Of a DNA stretch of 64,000 nucleotides, positions 55,036 through 64,000 are shown one piece after another; the first letter of the stretch is position 1; each line of letters begins with the position of its first letter. The position numbers and the translations under genes are program-made. Under the pieces are notes generated by a model. That model was not told the origin of the DNA and did no database searches. It saw only the letters and a list, made by a program, of their open reading frames with translations. The stretch spans positions 40,612,488 through 40,676,487 of the forward strand of contig CM073897.1 of assembly GCA_037176705.1 (NCBI GenBank), written 5' to 3'. Source of the stretch: Molossus alvarezi. Its lineage: Eukaryota > Chordata > Mammalia > Chiroptera > Molossidae.

Positions 55036-55284
55036 GTGTGTTTTAATTAATGTACTCTGCACTCTTATGATTGTAGGACAGAGAACAAACATCTTGACAG
55101 GGCATCCGGATCAAATCCATTTCCATCTCTTTGGGCTCATTTCACACCCCTCCCCACTTTCTCCCTAGTGTCTAGATTACAACACCATTCCTAGAACACA
55201 ACTCTTACTTTCATATGTATGTTCTATCCATTTCTTTGCACCTAAACTCTCATCAGAATGTCAACATCCAACTACCACACCACC

Positions 55285-55670
55285 TAAGTCAGAGAAAGAC
55301 ACTGTATGGTATTAGTTACATGTAGAATCTAAAAACACTGAACCCAGACACAGAGATGAGAATGGTGGTTACTAGGGCCTGGGTGGGTAGGGGAAATGAG
55401 ATGTTGACCACAGAATATAAACCTTTATTATGAGATGAATAAGTACAGCATGGTGATTACAGTTAATCATACTGCATTACAGACTTGAAAGTTGCTAAGA
55501 GAATAGATCTGAAATGGTCTCACCACACACACAAAAGAAATGGCAATTATGTGATGTGATGGAAGTGTTCTATCATAGTAATCATTTTGCAGTATGTAAG
55601 TGTATCAAATCAACAAGTTGTATACTTTAAAGTTGCCAAGTTTATGTCAGTTAAGCTGGCAAAAAGGGAA
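55285..55670 (+). mobile_element. Old L1 3' end (second copy)
   Basis: 'AATGGTGGTTACTAGGGCCT', 'TACAGCATGGTGATTACAGT', 'GAAAGTTGCTAAGAGAATAG', 'TCTCACCACACACACAAAAG' and 'TCAAATCAACAAGTTGTATA'. Same class of 3' UTR as at 3.4-3.7 kb. Confidence 0.78.
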
Positions 55671-56085
55671 AAAAGAAGAGAAACACAAGACCCTTAGAAA
55701 TTCCAGGGACGTAATTGCTAATCACAGGAAGGTCCAGGAGCAGGCAGAGATTTGATACATGTGCACCTCTTACCAACTTTAATTTTCATCTTTTCTCTAG
55801 GCGGTGATGGTAGCAAGTGGTGAGGAGCAGGTGATTGGTATATCTTCAGCTGTGACCAGTTTCTCTCAAGGGAATGAACAATAATAGCAAGATGACTGGA
55901 GTTAGTCACTGCCACCCTATGACCTTATCCATTTTGTTTATGTTTCCGAGCAAACAGCTCAATGTACACATGAACAACCCTCACTCCTAAACTGAATGTT
56001 TTGCCCCGCCTCCCTCTCTCCCCTAGGGAACTGGACCTAACAAAATAGATGAAACGTCAAAATTTCCCTTTATCGTTTTTAATCC
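55671..56085. other. No feature recognised
   Basis: Unique-looking sequence. Confidence 0.5.
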
Positions 56086-56089
56086 AGAC

Positions 56090-56295
56090 TAGACTATGGT
56101 ATCACTCAAACCTGCCTTTGGTTCCTAACTCTGCCACTGGTGTAACCTTGTGCAAATTATTTAGCCTCTTTAAACCTCATTGATCAAGTGTTTCAGTAAC
56201 ATGAGGCTTGTGGTTTGGTTGTGAGAATTTAGAAACAATGTAAGTGAGATGCTTAGCACAGTGCTTGCCTGTGATAGCTCCTCAGTAAAGTCCTC
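56090..56295 (+). repeat. MIR SINE
   Basis: 'TTTGGTTCCTAACTCTGCCA', 'GTAACCTTGTGCAAATTATT', 'CTCTTTAAACCTCATTGATC' and 'GATGCTTAGCACAGTGCTTG'. Confidence 0.77.
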
Positions 56296-57785
56296 TCCCA
56301 CTTACCAGCCAAAAGCTCAAAACCTTTTCAGACACTAGGGTTGTACGTTCCCATTTCCTTCCTGCCAAAGGTTACACTCATCAGTCCTGTTATCTCAGGA
56401 AGAAGGCAGGTGGTGGGGCATGTACACAGGGTGCCGGCAGGAGGCAGACCCCACACCATTTATTTGGGCAAAGAGACTTAATATAAAATCATTATTTACA
56501 AGGTATAAAACTGTTAATGAGACAACTGAAAAGGCAAAAAAGAAAACCAAAGTATCACAGAGAACCAAAGCAACTGCTGAAAGGGAGGCGAAGAGATTGG
56601 CCTTTCTTTTTTCTTCCTATTTAAAACAAAATTTTAAATTAAACTTATTGGTCTGACATTGGTTAATAAGATGATGTAGGTTTCATGTATACAATTCCAT
56701 GAAACATCATCTGTATATTGAGACCAGAATTTTTAAATGCTTGGAGCGGGGGGGCCCTAAGGAGCTGGAATTCAGACTTCCAAGGGGAGGCTGCTGTTCT
56801 GCTGATGCTGAAGTTTCTGAGCTCGAAGGAGGCAGAGGGGCCAGGACCCCTATGGAAAAGGTTACGGTCACGAGTGCTGGTGTAACTGAAGGGGACATGA
56901 CTACGCTGTAAGGGTTTGCTGCAAGGGCTGAAAAACCAGGACCTGCTGCTCTTGGAAAGAACAGCTGGTGGTGGTGGAAGAGATGTGCCAAGCGTGTGTG
57001 CATGAGCAGTAAGCATGCAGGAAGCCCACTGGATGGAAAGGGATGAACTTCTTCTCTCTTCTCTCAGACTGTAGTCTCCTTCCAACACCCCCACTGTCAC
57101 CACTTACTGGGGAGCAGCTGGCAAAGCGGAGAAGTAGACGGCAGAGCTGGGAAATGGAGCATGTGCAATGGGAACAACTTTGTTGAATTCAGATGTGCTT
57201 GTGCTGAGTCTGACCCCATCTTTCTTACACTGAATCTTCGACTCCTACTTCCAACCTATGTTCTCCAGATTAATTCTAGATCCCCTTGCTGAGTAACTTG
57301 GCGTAAGTGAGGACAAGGGCAAGATGTCCTCCAGCATGTGTGTGTCCCTGGCAGTCCTGACAGTGAGGAGTGTTCCCACCTCATAGATCTACCACTGGGC
57401 AGCACCGACCTGATGACTACAAAGTAAAAAGGGGGGGTGAAGGAATGGGAACTGGGGGTGAAACTTTTCTGTCCCCTGTTGTAGAAACCAGATCCCCAAT
57501 CTGGTTGGCACAGTCCCCGGAATAGAGAGGCAGCAGATATTGTTGCTGTTAAAATGATAAGTGTACCTCTTGAAGGCATAAAATAATTTAATGATGAATT
57601 ACATAACATATTACAGCAGAGGATGCATATTTTTATGTATTAGTATAGTTGATCCTCAAATAATTGTGTGGCCTGGCTGGTGATAACAACTACACAGATG
57701 AGTGAGCAGAGATTTAGAGTGTGTGTGTGACCGAAATATGATTCGATGAATAGATATGAGTAGGGATGTAGAGACAGCGTAAAAG
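56296..57785. other. Unassigned, relatively GC-rich in the middle
   Basis: About 1.5 kb without a named repeat. Minus frames 56663-57103 (146 codons) and 57256-57609 (117 codons) lack a recognisable domain. An old LTR cannot be excluded. Confidence 0.45.
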
Positions 57786-57789
57786 AAAC

Positions 57790-58025
57790 ATGAATTGGAA
57801 ATCAGACCAATATGTGTGAATCCCAGTTCTATTGTTATCTCTTGAGAGACCTAAGACCCAATTTTTGACCTACCAAAAAAAAACAACTCCACAATATATT
57901 CTTGTTAATATTGTTGTGAAGTTCAAGTGATATAAGACATTTAAAATGGCTAGAACAGTACCTGCATAAAGGAGATAGCTGTTGTTTTACTTGTCACGAT
58001 AGTTGTGGTTATTATCACTGTTGTC
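57790..58025 (+). repeat. MIR SINE
   Basis: 'GAATTGGAAATCAGACCAAT', 'GAATCCCAGTTCTATTGTTA', 'TTGTTGTGAAGTTCAAGTGA' and 'GGCTAGAACAGTACCTGCAT', with an A run in place of the usual middle. Confidence 0.65.
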
Positions 58026-58855
58026 TCGGTGATGATCAGGAGGATGAGCACGGCTTGTGAAGCTAGGACTTCCGTCTTCAGACTCTGCTCTCCATACATG
58101 CTGCCTTCCCCACTCCCCCCAGCATCTGTCTCTCACAAGCATCAGGCAAGAGTTTAAATTTGATTTTTATATACTTTTAAATATAATCAAAGCCTACATG
58201 TTTATACCAACTGCAACACTTGGGCTGGCAACACCACCCGGCAGTCTCATTTCAGTGTTTGCGTGTGTGTGTAAAGGAAGACGGAAGGCTCACCAGCGAT
58301 ACCGCATAAAAAATAAAACCAAAACAGCTTTTCGTTCTTGCAAAGTAAGCAGAGAAACCCCATTAGCAACCACCCTCAGTCATTCAGGCAGCACAGCTCA
58401 TCACGGTGTATAATTGAAAGAGCTGCGGATACTGACACCAGGTGTGTGAGTTATGTCACCCACTTTGTGACTGCGGAGCACAAAGCAGAGATAACCTGTA
58501 AATTACGGAAACGGCGTGTGTAGACCCGTAGAGGTGGAATGGGGAACCTCATTTCAATAGGTAAGGAAAGGATGAACGGATACAACTTGGGCTAAACCTG
58601 TTTTCTTCTAGCGGTTTTAACTGATTATGCATTGCTAAAAGCTTCGCCCAAAACAGAATTAGAAGTCAAGTCAGTGATACTCCAGGCAGCTCACACTAAT
58701 AATTACCTCTCCCAGTAATGACTTCTTAGTACCAGAACTGCTCACTTTCCATTTGCTCATTAGAGGTTTCAAAAGGTTATGTGTGTTATTTTACCTTTTA
58801 GAAGTTGAAATGGTACTGAGCTGTTTAAATGTTTGTATAATTGAGGCTACCATTC
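58026..58855. other. Repeat-free stretch with retained CpGs
   Basis: From about 58130 to 58740 no repeat is recognised and CpG dinucleotides are clearly denser than in neighbouring unique sequence (for example AAATTACGGAAACGGCGTGT at 58501). Overlapping plus frames of 118 and 61 codons have no domain. Candidate regulatory or conserved non-coding sequence; inference only. Confidence 0.4.
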
Positions 58856-58859
58856 ATGA

Positions 58860-59080
58860 AATATTTAATCAGTGCCTGCAGTAATAATAATAGCTGTCAT
58901 TTGTCGAACAACCAGAGGCATTAGGATATATGAGGTTATTCTGTATATATTTTCCCTAATCCTTAGCATGACCTGTCTAGGTAATAGGATCCTTATTTTT
59001 TAGACAAGGAAACTGACTCCTGGAGTTAATGAACTTGCCCAAAGTTTCACACTAAATGGGAAATGTAGGAGTCAAACCTA
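58860..59080 (-). repeat. MIR SINE, antisense
   Basis: 'GTAATAATAATAGCTGTCAT', 'TAGACAAGGAAACTGACTCC', 'AATGAACTTGCCCAAAGTTT' and 'GTAGGAGTCAAACC'. Confidence 0.74.
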
Positions 59081-61000
59081 TCTCTCTAATCTCAAACCTG
59101 TATTCTTTATACTCCATCGTATGATTGATAGATAGATAATGCCCCCCATAGAGTAAAATCAAGTCCAATAATACAGTTGTATCTGTGTCATAAGAAAACA
59201 TCTTGAAGTTCCACTTTTTTGCCCTGAAAAAATTAGCTTTGTATCCATTCAAACTCTTGCTCCATTAGTGACCATTTGGGGTACCTTGGGCACCTTTGTT
59301 CCCTGAACTATAGTATAAGGGCTGCAAAGCTCTCCCAGAGGACTGCAGTGAGCATCACATGGGGAAGCTCTCTGGAGAGCCTTACCCTGTGACTGTGCCT
59401 TCACAGGTCCCCTACTGAGCGCTCAGTGAATTCCTGGGCACTAGACGCTGTGCTAGGCACATACTGACCATTACTAAATGCTCTTCCCCATTTGTCCTTC
59501 CATCCAAGAAAGTTATCATGGATTAACAAGAATTCCATCATGTCATAATGGTCATGCTACTTGGTTTAGAGATGAAGTCCCCAAATCCAAGATCAAAGAA
59601 AAAAGGGTTTTGATGAGCAAACTCGTGTGAAGAAGGGAGTCATTCTTTGCAAGTCCTCCCCTTCACCAAAAAGAGGTCTGTTGCCTTTGGATTGTTGATA
59701 TGAGTGTTGAATGCTACTGAAAAAATTCCACGTGGTTAAGATCAGCCACAGACTTAAGCATTCTGAACATTTTTGCTGGTTTAATTTTGAGATAAAAATA
59801 TTCTGTCTATAAATATTCCGCCATGACATCTGCATGGGGTGGCATCCTCTGTTCCATGTCACGTTCGTTACCACGTCATACACTTTTCCTCCGGCCACTC
59901 GAACACAACCGAAAGCTCCTGATGAGAACCTGAAATCTGTGACATGCTGAACATGGAGCAAAACGTTCTTTCCTCCTTGGATCCTCGAAAGCCAAAGCTC
60001 TGGGGAGTGGATTCTGAGGACTAAGAAATCCTCACCCATAATATCATACGGCTGGAAGGGATGTGCTGATGCCATCTGTTCCGCACCTCGTTTCATCAGT
60101 GAGAAATATGAGGCCAGAGAAGCAAAATGACTTATCCAGTCTCACAACACATGGCCCAAATCTGGCAAGTTTTGTGACAAGAGTGAACAGACCAAAATAG
60201 GCAGTTACTCCAAAGAAGTTGGTGGGAGGGGGCAGAAGGGAAGGGAGGGATGTGGCCCTGGACCGTCAGCCACGTCCCCTATTGCCAAGTGGCTCTCTGT
60301 GGAGCGAGGGTGGGCTGATACACCATCTGATGTCCAGGCTCTGTGCATGATACCACATCGCCTCTCCACATGGGACAATCCCAGGTCCTAATCGCTTGAT
60401 TTTAGATCTCAATGCTGTCTCTCATTCAACTCTGTATGCCCCCTTCATACTCTGTTAAAGATGCTTGGAAAGTCAGAACAGCAGAGATGCACTACTTCTC
60501 ATATTTCTGCAGATCTACGTGATTGGGACCCAATGGCTACTTCCTACGGCGGCCACGGCCCCTACAGGGCTTGATATTTGCCATCGCTGGCAAGGACCCT
60601 GCTTGCACAGTGACATGCGGTGCTTTCCTCAGAGGAGAGCCAGAGAGGAAGGATGTCGGGCCAGCAGAGCCTAGCTACACACAGGTGTCACTCATGTCAG
60701 AATGGGCGGGTCATCAGCATTAAGGCTATTTAGCAGCAAGTACATGCATGCCCAACACCCGTAAGCTCTTAAGCACCTAAAGTGTCCTAACTCCAGGTAA
60801 CGGCATCTCAAGTCTAGGGGTCAGAGAGGTGTCTGAGGTCTTGCCTCAGAAGCCCTGCCTTGGCCTGGCTGAGTGTCTTTCCAGGAAGTTTCCCAAGGGA
60901 CCGAGTTAGCTTTTTCCTGAGGTTTGAAAGAGGAATAGCACATTAATAGGTGAGAATGAAACAAAAATACAAGAAGTAAACATTTTCATTTCCATCATTA
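59081..61000. other. No assigned repeat; one 167-codon minus frame
   Basis: A small L2/MIR-like tip ('GACGCTGTGCTAGGCACATA') lies near 59445, and an old LINE-like phrase near 60085-60140. The minus frame 59593-60096 is the longest non-repeat open frame here. It has no recognisable domain, no obvious splice context and ordinary composition, so I do not call it a gene. Confidence 0.45.
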
Positions 61001-61009
61001 TTTTTAAAG

Positions 61010-61440
61010 GTATGAGGTGTGAAACTGCGTGGTATGTTTTGGGGAAGAAGGCTTAGCTCAGAATTATGGGAAATGTCACGAGCGGCAGTGTCACAGGATG
61101 AAATGAGGTTCCGACCATGAGGTCCTTGTGAACCACATCGAGAACGTTAGACACCATCAAGATCAGTTGGGATTAATAAATGTTTTTAATCAAGAGACTT
61201 ACATAATTATGTCTGCATTTTCAAAAGGCAAAGCAGGGACAGTGTGGAGGATGGATCACAGTGTGGCAGGCAAAAAGGAATTTGGAGACCAGATTCGGGC
61301 CTTGGAGTTACTGGAAAAACCTGACAAAGGAATGGATCAAGGCTGAGGCAGTGAGGCTGGCGAAAGGGGTGAGAGCCCTTTAGGGAACCAAGTGGATGGG
61401 GTTTGAAGAAGTGTGGCTTGGAAAAGTAGAAAAGGGGCCA
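61010..61440 (-). repeat. L2 LINE, antisense
   Basis: 'ATGAGGTCCTTGTGAACCAC', 'TCAAAAGGCAAAGCAGGGAC', 'AGTGTGGAGGATGGATCACA' and 'GGCTGAGGCAGTGAGGCTGG' fit the antisense L2 middle. Moderately diverged. Confidence 0.52.
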
Positions 61441-62125
61441 GAGACCCACTCTGAGCCTTATGCTTGGGAAATGTATCAGCTGTGACACGTAATACAGGGC
61501 TGGATGAGAAGAGCAGGAACCCAGCCCAGCGAAAGTCCCCGTGCTCACACATCATCTGTTCCCACTTTCAGAAAGCTGGAGAGTCAGAGCTCCCCGCCAC
61601 TTGCCCTTGATTAGAACTGTCACTCGTTCACCGGAGGCACACTACCAATCAGCCACCTCAACTGTCTCCTTTGATTTCTGGTTAAAAGCATTAATTCCAG
61701 ACACGACGGTAGCAGGTACAGGAGCCCTGAGCTCGCTGTGGTCACCTGCATGGGTTCCTGACACTCCCGTTGTAATCGGTGGGGCCACATGGACATACTT
61801 CCTCAAACTCCATTCATTTACACTGTCTGTGGTTCCTGTTTCCACTGTGGCTCCTCCTCTACTCCGATTTTAGGATCCATTCACATGAAAACACTGGACC
61901 TCTTTCACTGTACTAATGTGGTCGGAGCAGTGATAATGCAAACTCAGAGTTTATTCAGGGAACAGTGTGAAATCAGGGTATAGTTATAGCACATCTCTAA
62001 ATAAATGGCACCGATATCTAGGAGTTTCATTCTTTCCTTCCACTCACATTCCACACCCATTCAAGTCACTGAAGACTATTATTTTTCCTTTCTAAGTATG
62101 CAAATGGATTTTAGAACCAAAGAGG
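61441..62125. other. No feature recognised
   Basis: Unique-looking sequence; overlapping frames up to 113 codons on both strands without motif. Confidence 0.5.
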
Positions 62126-62129
62126 TGCA

Positions 62130-62400
62130 TTTTATTCCATACTATAGGTGGCCTCTGGACTGAGACAGCCTGGGTTCATAGTATGATCTACTTATGGCTT
62201 GGTTATTGGGTAAGCTTAGGCAAATTATGTAAAAATACAAAATCTCAGTTTTCTCTCTTGTTAAAAGATGGGAATGCTAATCTCTTCATATGATTTTTAG
62301 GAATGGATATTACATATTAAAGATATTAATAAACAAAACTGTGCCAATCCCATTACATAAATCTATATATTATTACTTTTTTATTGCAGCTATTATGTAG
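62130..62400 (+). repeat. MIR SINE
   Basis: 'GACAGCCTGGGTTCATAGTA', 'GGGTAAGCTTAGGCAAATTA', 'CAGTTTTCTCTCTTGTTAAA' and 'AGATGGGAATGCTAATCTCT'. Confidence 0.75.
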
Positions 62401-62502
62401 GTTTGGAACCTGTGGTAATTAATCTCATTTGCAAAGTGAGAGCCAATATACCCATCCCCCAGCTTTGTTGTAAGTACATGAAAGCAGGGAATGCATTTAA
62501 AA

Positions 62503-64000
62503 TCATGAAGAAAAAATAAAAGGGATCCAAATTGGAAAGGAGAAAGCGAAATTGTTATTATTTGCAGATGACATGATATTATACATAGAAAACCCTAAAG
62601 ACTCCATCAAAAATCTACTAGACTTAATAAATGAATTTGGCAAAGTAGCAGGATACAAAATTAACGTCAAGAAATTGATGGCATTCTTATACACCAATGA
62701 TGAACTCACAGAAAGATAAACTGAAAAAACAATCCCATTTACCATCTCAGCAAAATTTAAGATACCTAGGAATAAACTTAACCAAAGAAGTAAAGGACCT
62801 ATTGGCAGAAAACTACAGGACATTGAAAAAAGAAATAGAGGAAGATACAAAAAAGTGGAAGCACACACCTTGTTCATGGATGGGAAGGATTAACATCATT
62901 GAAATGTCCATACTACCCAAAGCAATCTATAGATTTAATGCAATCCCTATCAAAATACCAACAACATATTTCACAGAACTAGAAGAAATACTTCAAAAGT
63001 TCATATGGAACCAAAAAAGACCCCAAATAGCCATAGCAATTTTGAAAAAGGACAAAGTAGGTGGGATTACAATACCAGGTTTCAGGTTATACTACAAAGT
63101 GACTGTAATCAAAACAGCCTGGCACTGGCACAAGAACAGGCATATAGACCAGTGGAACAGAATAAAGAACCCAGAAATATTCCCAAGGCAATGTGCTCAA
63201 TTAATATTTGACAAAGGTGGCAAGAACATACAGTGGAGTAAAGACAACCTCTTTAATAAATGGTGTTGGGAAAATTGGACAGCTACATGCAAAAAATGAA
63301 ACTAGACAATCAACTTACACCATACACAAAAATAAACTCAAAATGGATAAAAGACTTAAATGTAACCCGTGAATCCATAAAAATTCTAGAAGAAAATGTA
63401 GGCAACAAAATTTCGGACATCATATGAAGCAGAATTTTCACTGATACATCACCTAAGGCAACAGAAGCAAAGGAAAAAACGAACACATGGGACTACATCA
63501 AACTAAAAAGCTTCTGCACAGCAAAAGAAAGAACCATCAAAATGGAAAGGCAACCCACTGTATGGGAGAACATTATTGCCAATGATACATTATATAAGGG
63601 GTTAATTTCCAAAATATATAGAGCACTCATACAACTCAACAAAAGGAAGACAAAGAACACAATTAAAAAATGGGCAGAGGAGCTGAATAGACACCTCTCC
63701 AAACAGGACATACAAATGGCCAAGAAACATATGAAGAAATGCTCAACATCACTAATCATCAGAGAGATGCAAATTAAAACAACTATGAGGTATCACCTCA
63801 CACCTGTCAGAATGGCCGCCATCAACAAATCATCAAACAACAAGTTCTGGTGAGGGTGTGGAGAAAAGGGGGCTCTAGTACACTGCTGATGGGAATGCAG
63901 ACTGATGCAGCCACTATGGAAAACAATATGATGTTACTTCAAAAAATTAAAAATTGAACTTCCATTTGACCCAGTGATCCCACTGCTGGGAATATACCCT
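62503..64000 (+). mobile_element. 5'-truncated L1, ORF2 region, running out of the window
   Basis: Sense L1 ORF2 starting inside the reverse transcriptase: '[20 protein letters not shown]' (FADD box at 62561-62572), '[15 protein letters not shown]', then in another frame '[20 protein letters not shown]', '[20 protein letters not shown]' and '[17 protein letters not shown]' (62697-63299). In a third frame come '[20 protein letters not shown]' and '[20 protein letters not shown]' (63542-63853). At least three frameshifts (near 62710, in the A run at 63291-63296, and after 63420) and stops show it is dead. Endonuclease and 5' RT are absent. The right end ('GGGAATATACCCT') lies before the ORF2 stop, so the 3' UTR and target repeat are outside. 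Confidence 0.97.

Noticed and set aside
56663..57609. Two minus-strand frames of 146 and 117 codons
   Set aside because: No recognisable domain, and overlapping plus-strand frames of similar size argue for GC-driven chance openness.
57640..57690. Start of another Tigger-like element ('AGTTGATCCTCAAATAATTG')
   Set aside because: Only about 20 bases resemble a Tigger terminus and no interior or right end follows.
62503..64000. Active L1 element
   Set aside because: The FADD box is present, but the copy is 5'-truncated and has at least three frameshifts plus stops.
1..64000. CRISPR arrays, operons, bacterial-type genes, Helitrons
   Set aside because: No spaced identical repeats, no dense coding and no Helitron termini were seen; every multi-copy sequence fits known mammalian repeat classes or simple repeats.

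Overview
The window is mammalian nuclear DNA, AT-rich and packed with interspersed repeats. Twelve tRNA-derived SINE copies have the 'GGCCGGTTTGGCTCAG' or 'GGTGTGGCTCAGTGGTTGAG' heads typical of the bat VES family. Together with young-looking L1 pieces and the common placental layer (L2, MIR, MER5, Tigger), this points to a bat, most likely a vespertilionoid. No Helitron or young hAT burst is visible, which weakly argues against Myotis. Genus cannot be set from this window.

I find no intact protein-coding gene, no convincing exon, no functional RNA gene and no CRISPR array. All open frames are short. The longer ones are either transposon remnants or chance frames through repeats. Sequences of protein origin are: L1 ORF2 pieces (5879-6284, 27881-28474, 62503-64000); an RTE-type reverse transcriptase fragment (16560-16905); a Tigger transposase N-terminus (about 31030-31130); and a decayed hAT-transposase-like frame on the minus strand (39899-40801).

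Layout. 0-5 kb: L2, an old L1 3' end carrying a CT/CA microsatellite, then a nested VES/MIR/Tigger1 cluster. 5.9-6.3 kb: an internal L1 fragment. 7.5-10.6 kb: a long antisense L2 interrupted by a short VES and an L1 3' end. 10.9-15 kb: L2/MIR debris. 15.9-17.8 kb: a VES, then an RTE copy apparently split by two back-to-back VES. 18.2-18.9 and 30.7-31.4 kb: two related Tigger elements. 22.7-23.1 kb: an ancient LTR-like repeat. 23.4-32.1 kb: five VES copies, an L1 3' end and a 127-bp mariner-like MITE. 32.18-32.69 kb: a solo LTR with 5-bp target duplications. 34.5-35.4 kb: repeat-free sequence. 39.9-40.8 kb: the hAT-like remnant. 42-46.6 kb: L2, an L1 3' end and the last VES. 46.6-62.4 kb: L2/MIR and old L1 3' ends only, with no VES and a CpG-bearing repeat-free stretch at about 58.1-58.7 kb. 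62.5 kb to the end: a 5'-truncated L1 running out of the window.

The most notable items are two independent copies of a tRNA-head-only VES that share the same end and a diagnostic base, the hAT-like remnant, the RTE fragment, the solo LTR, and two cases where a retroposon landed in the target-site duplication of an older one. Family names rest on recognition by eye. Old L2/MIR boundaries are approximate.
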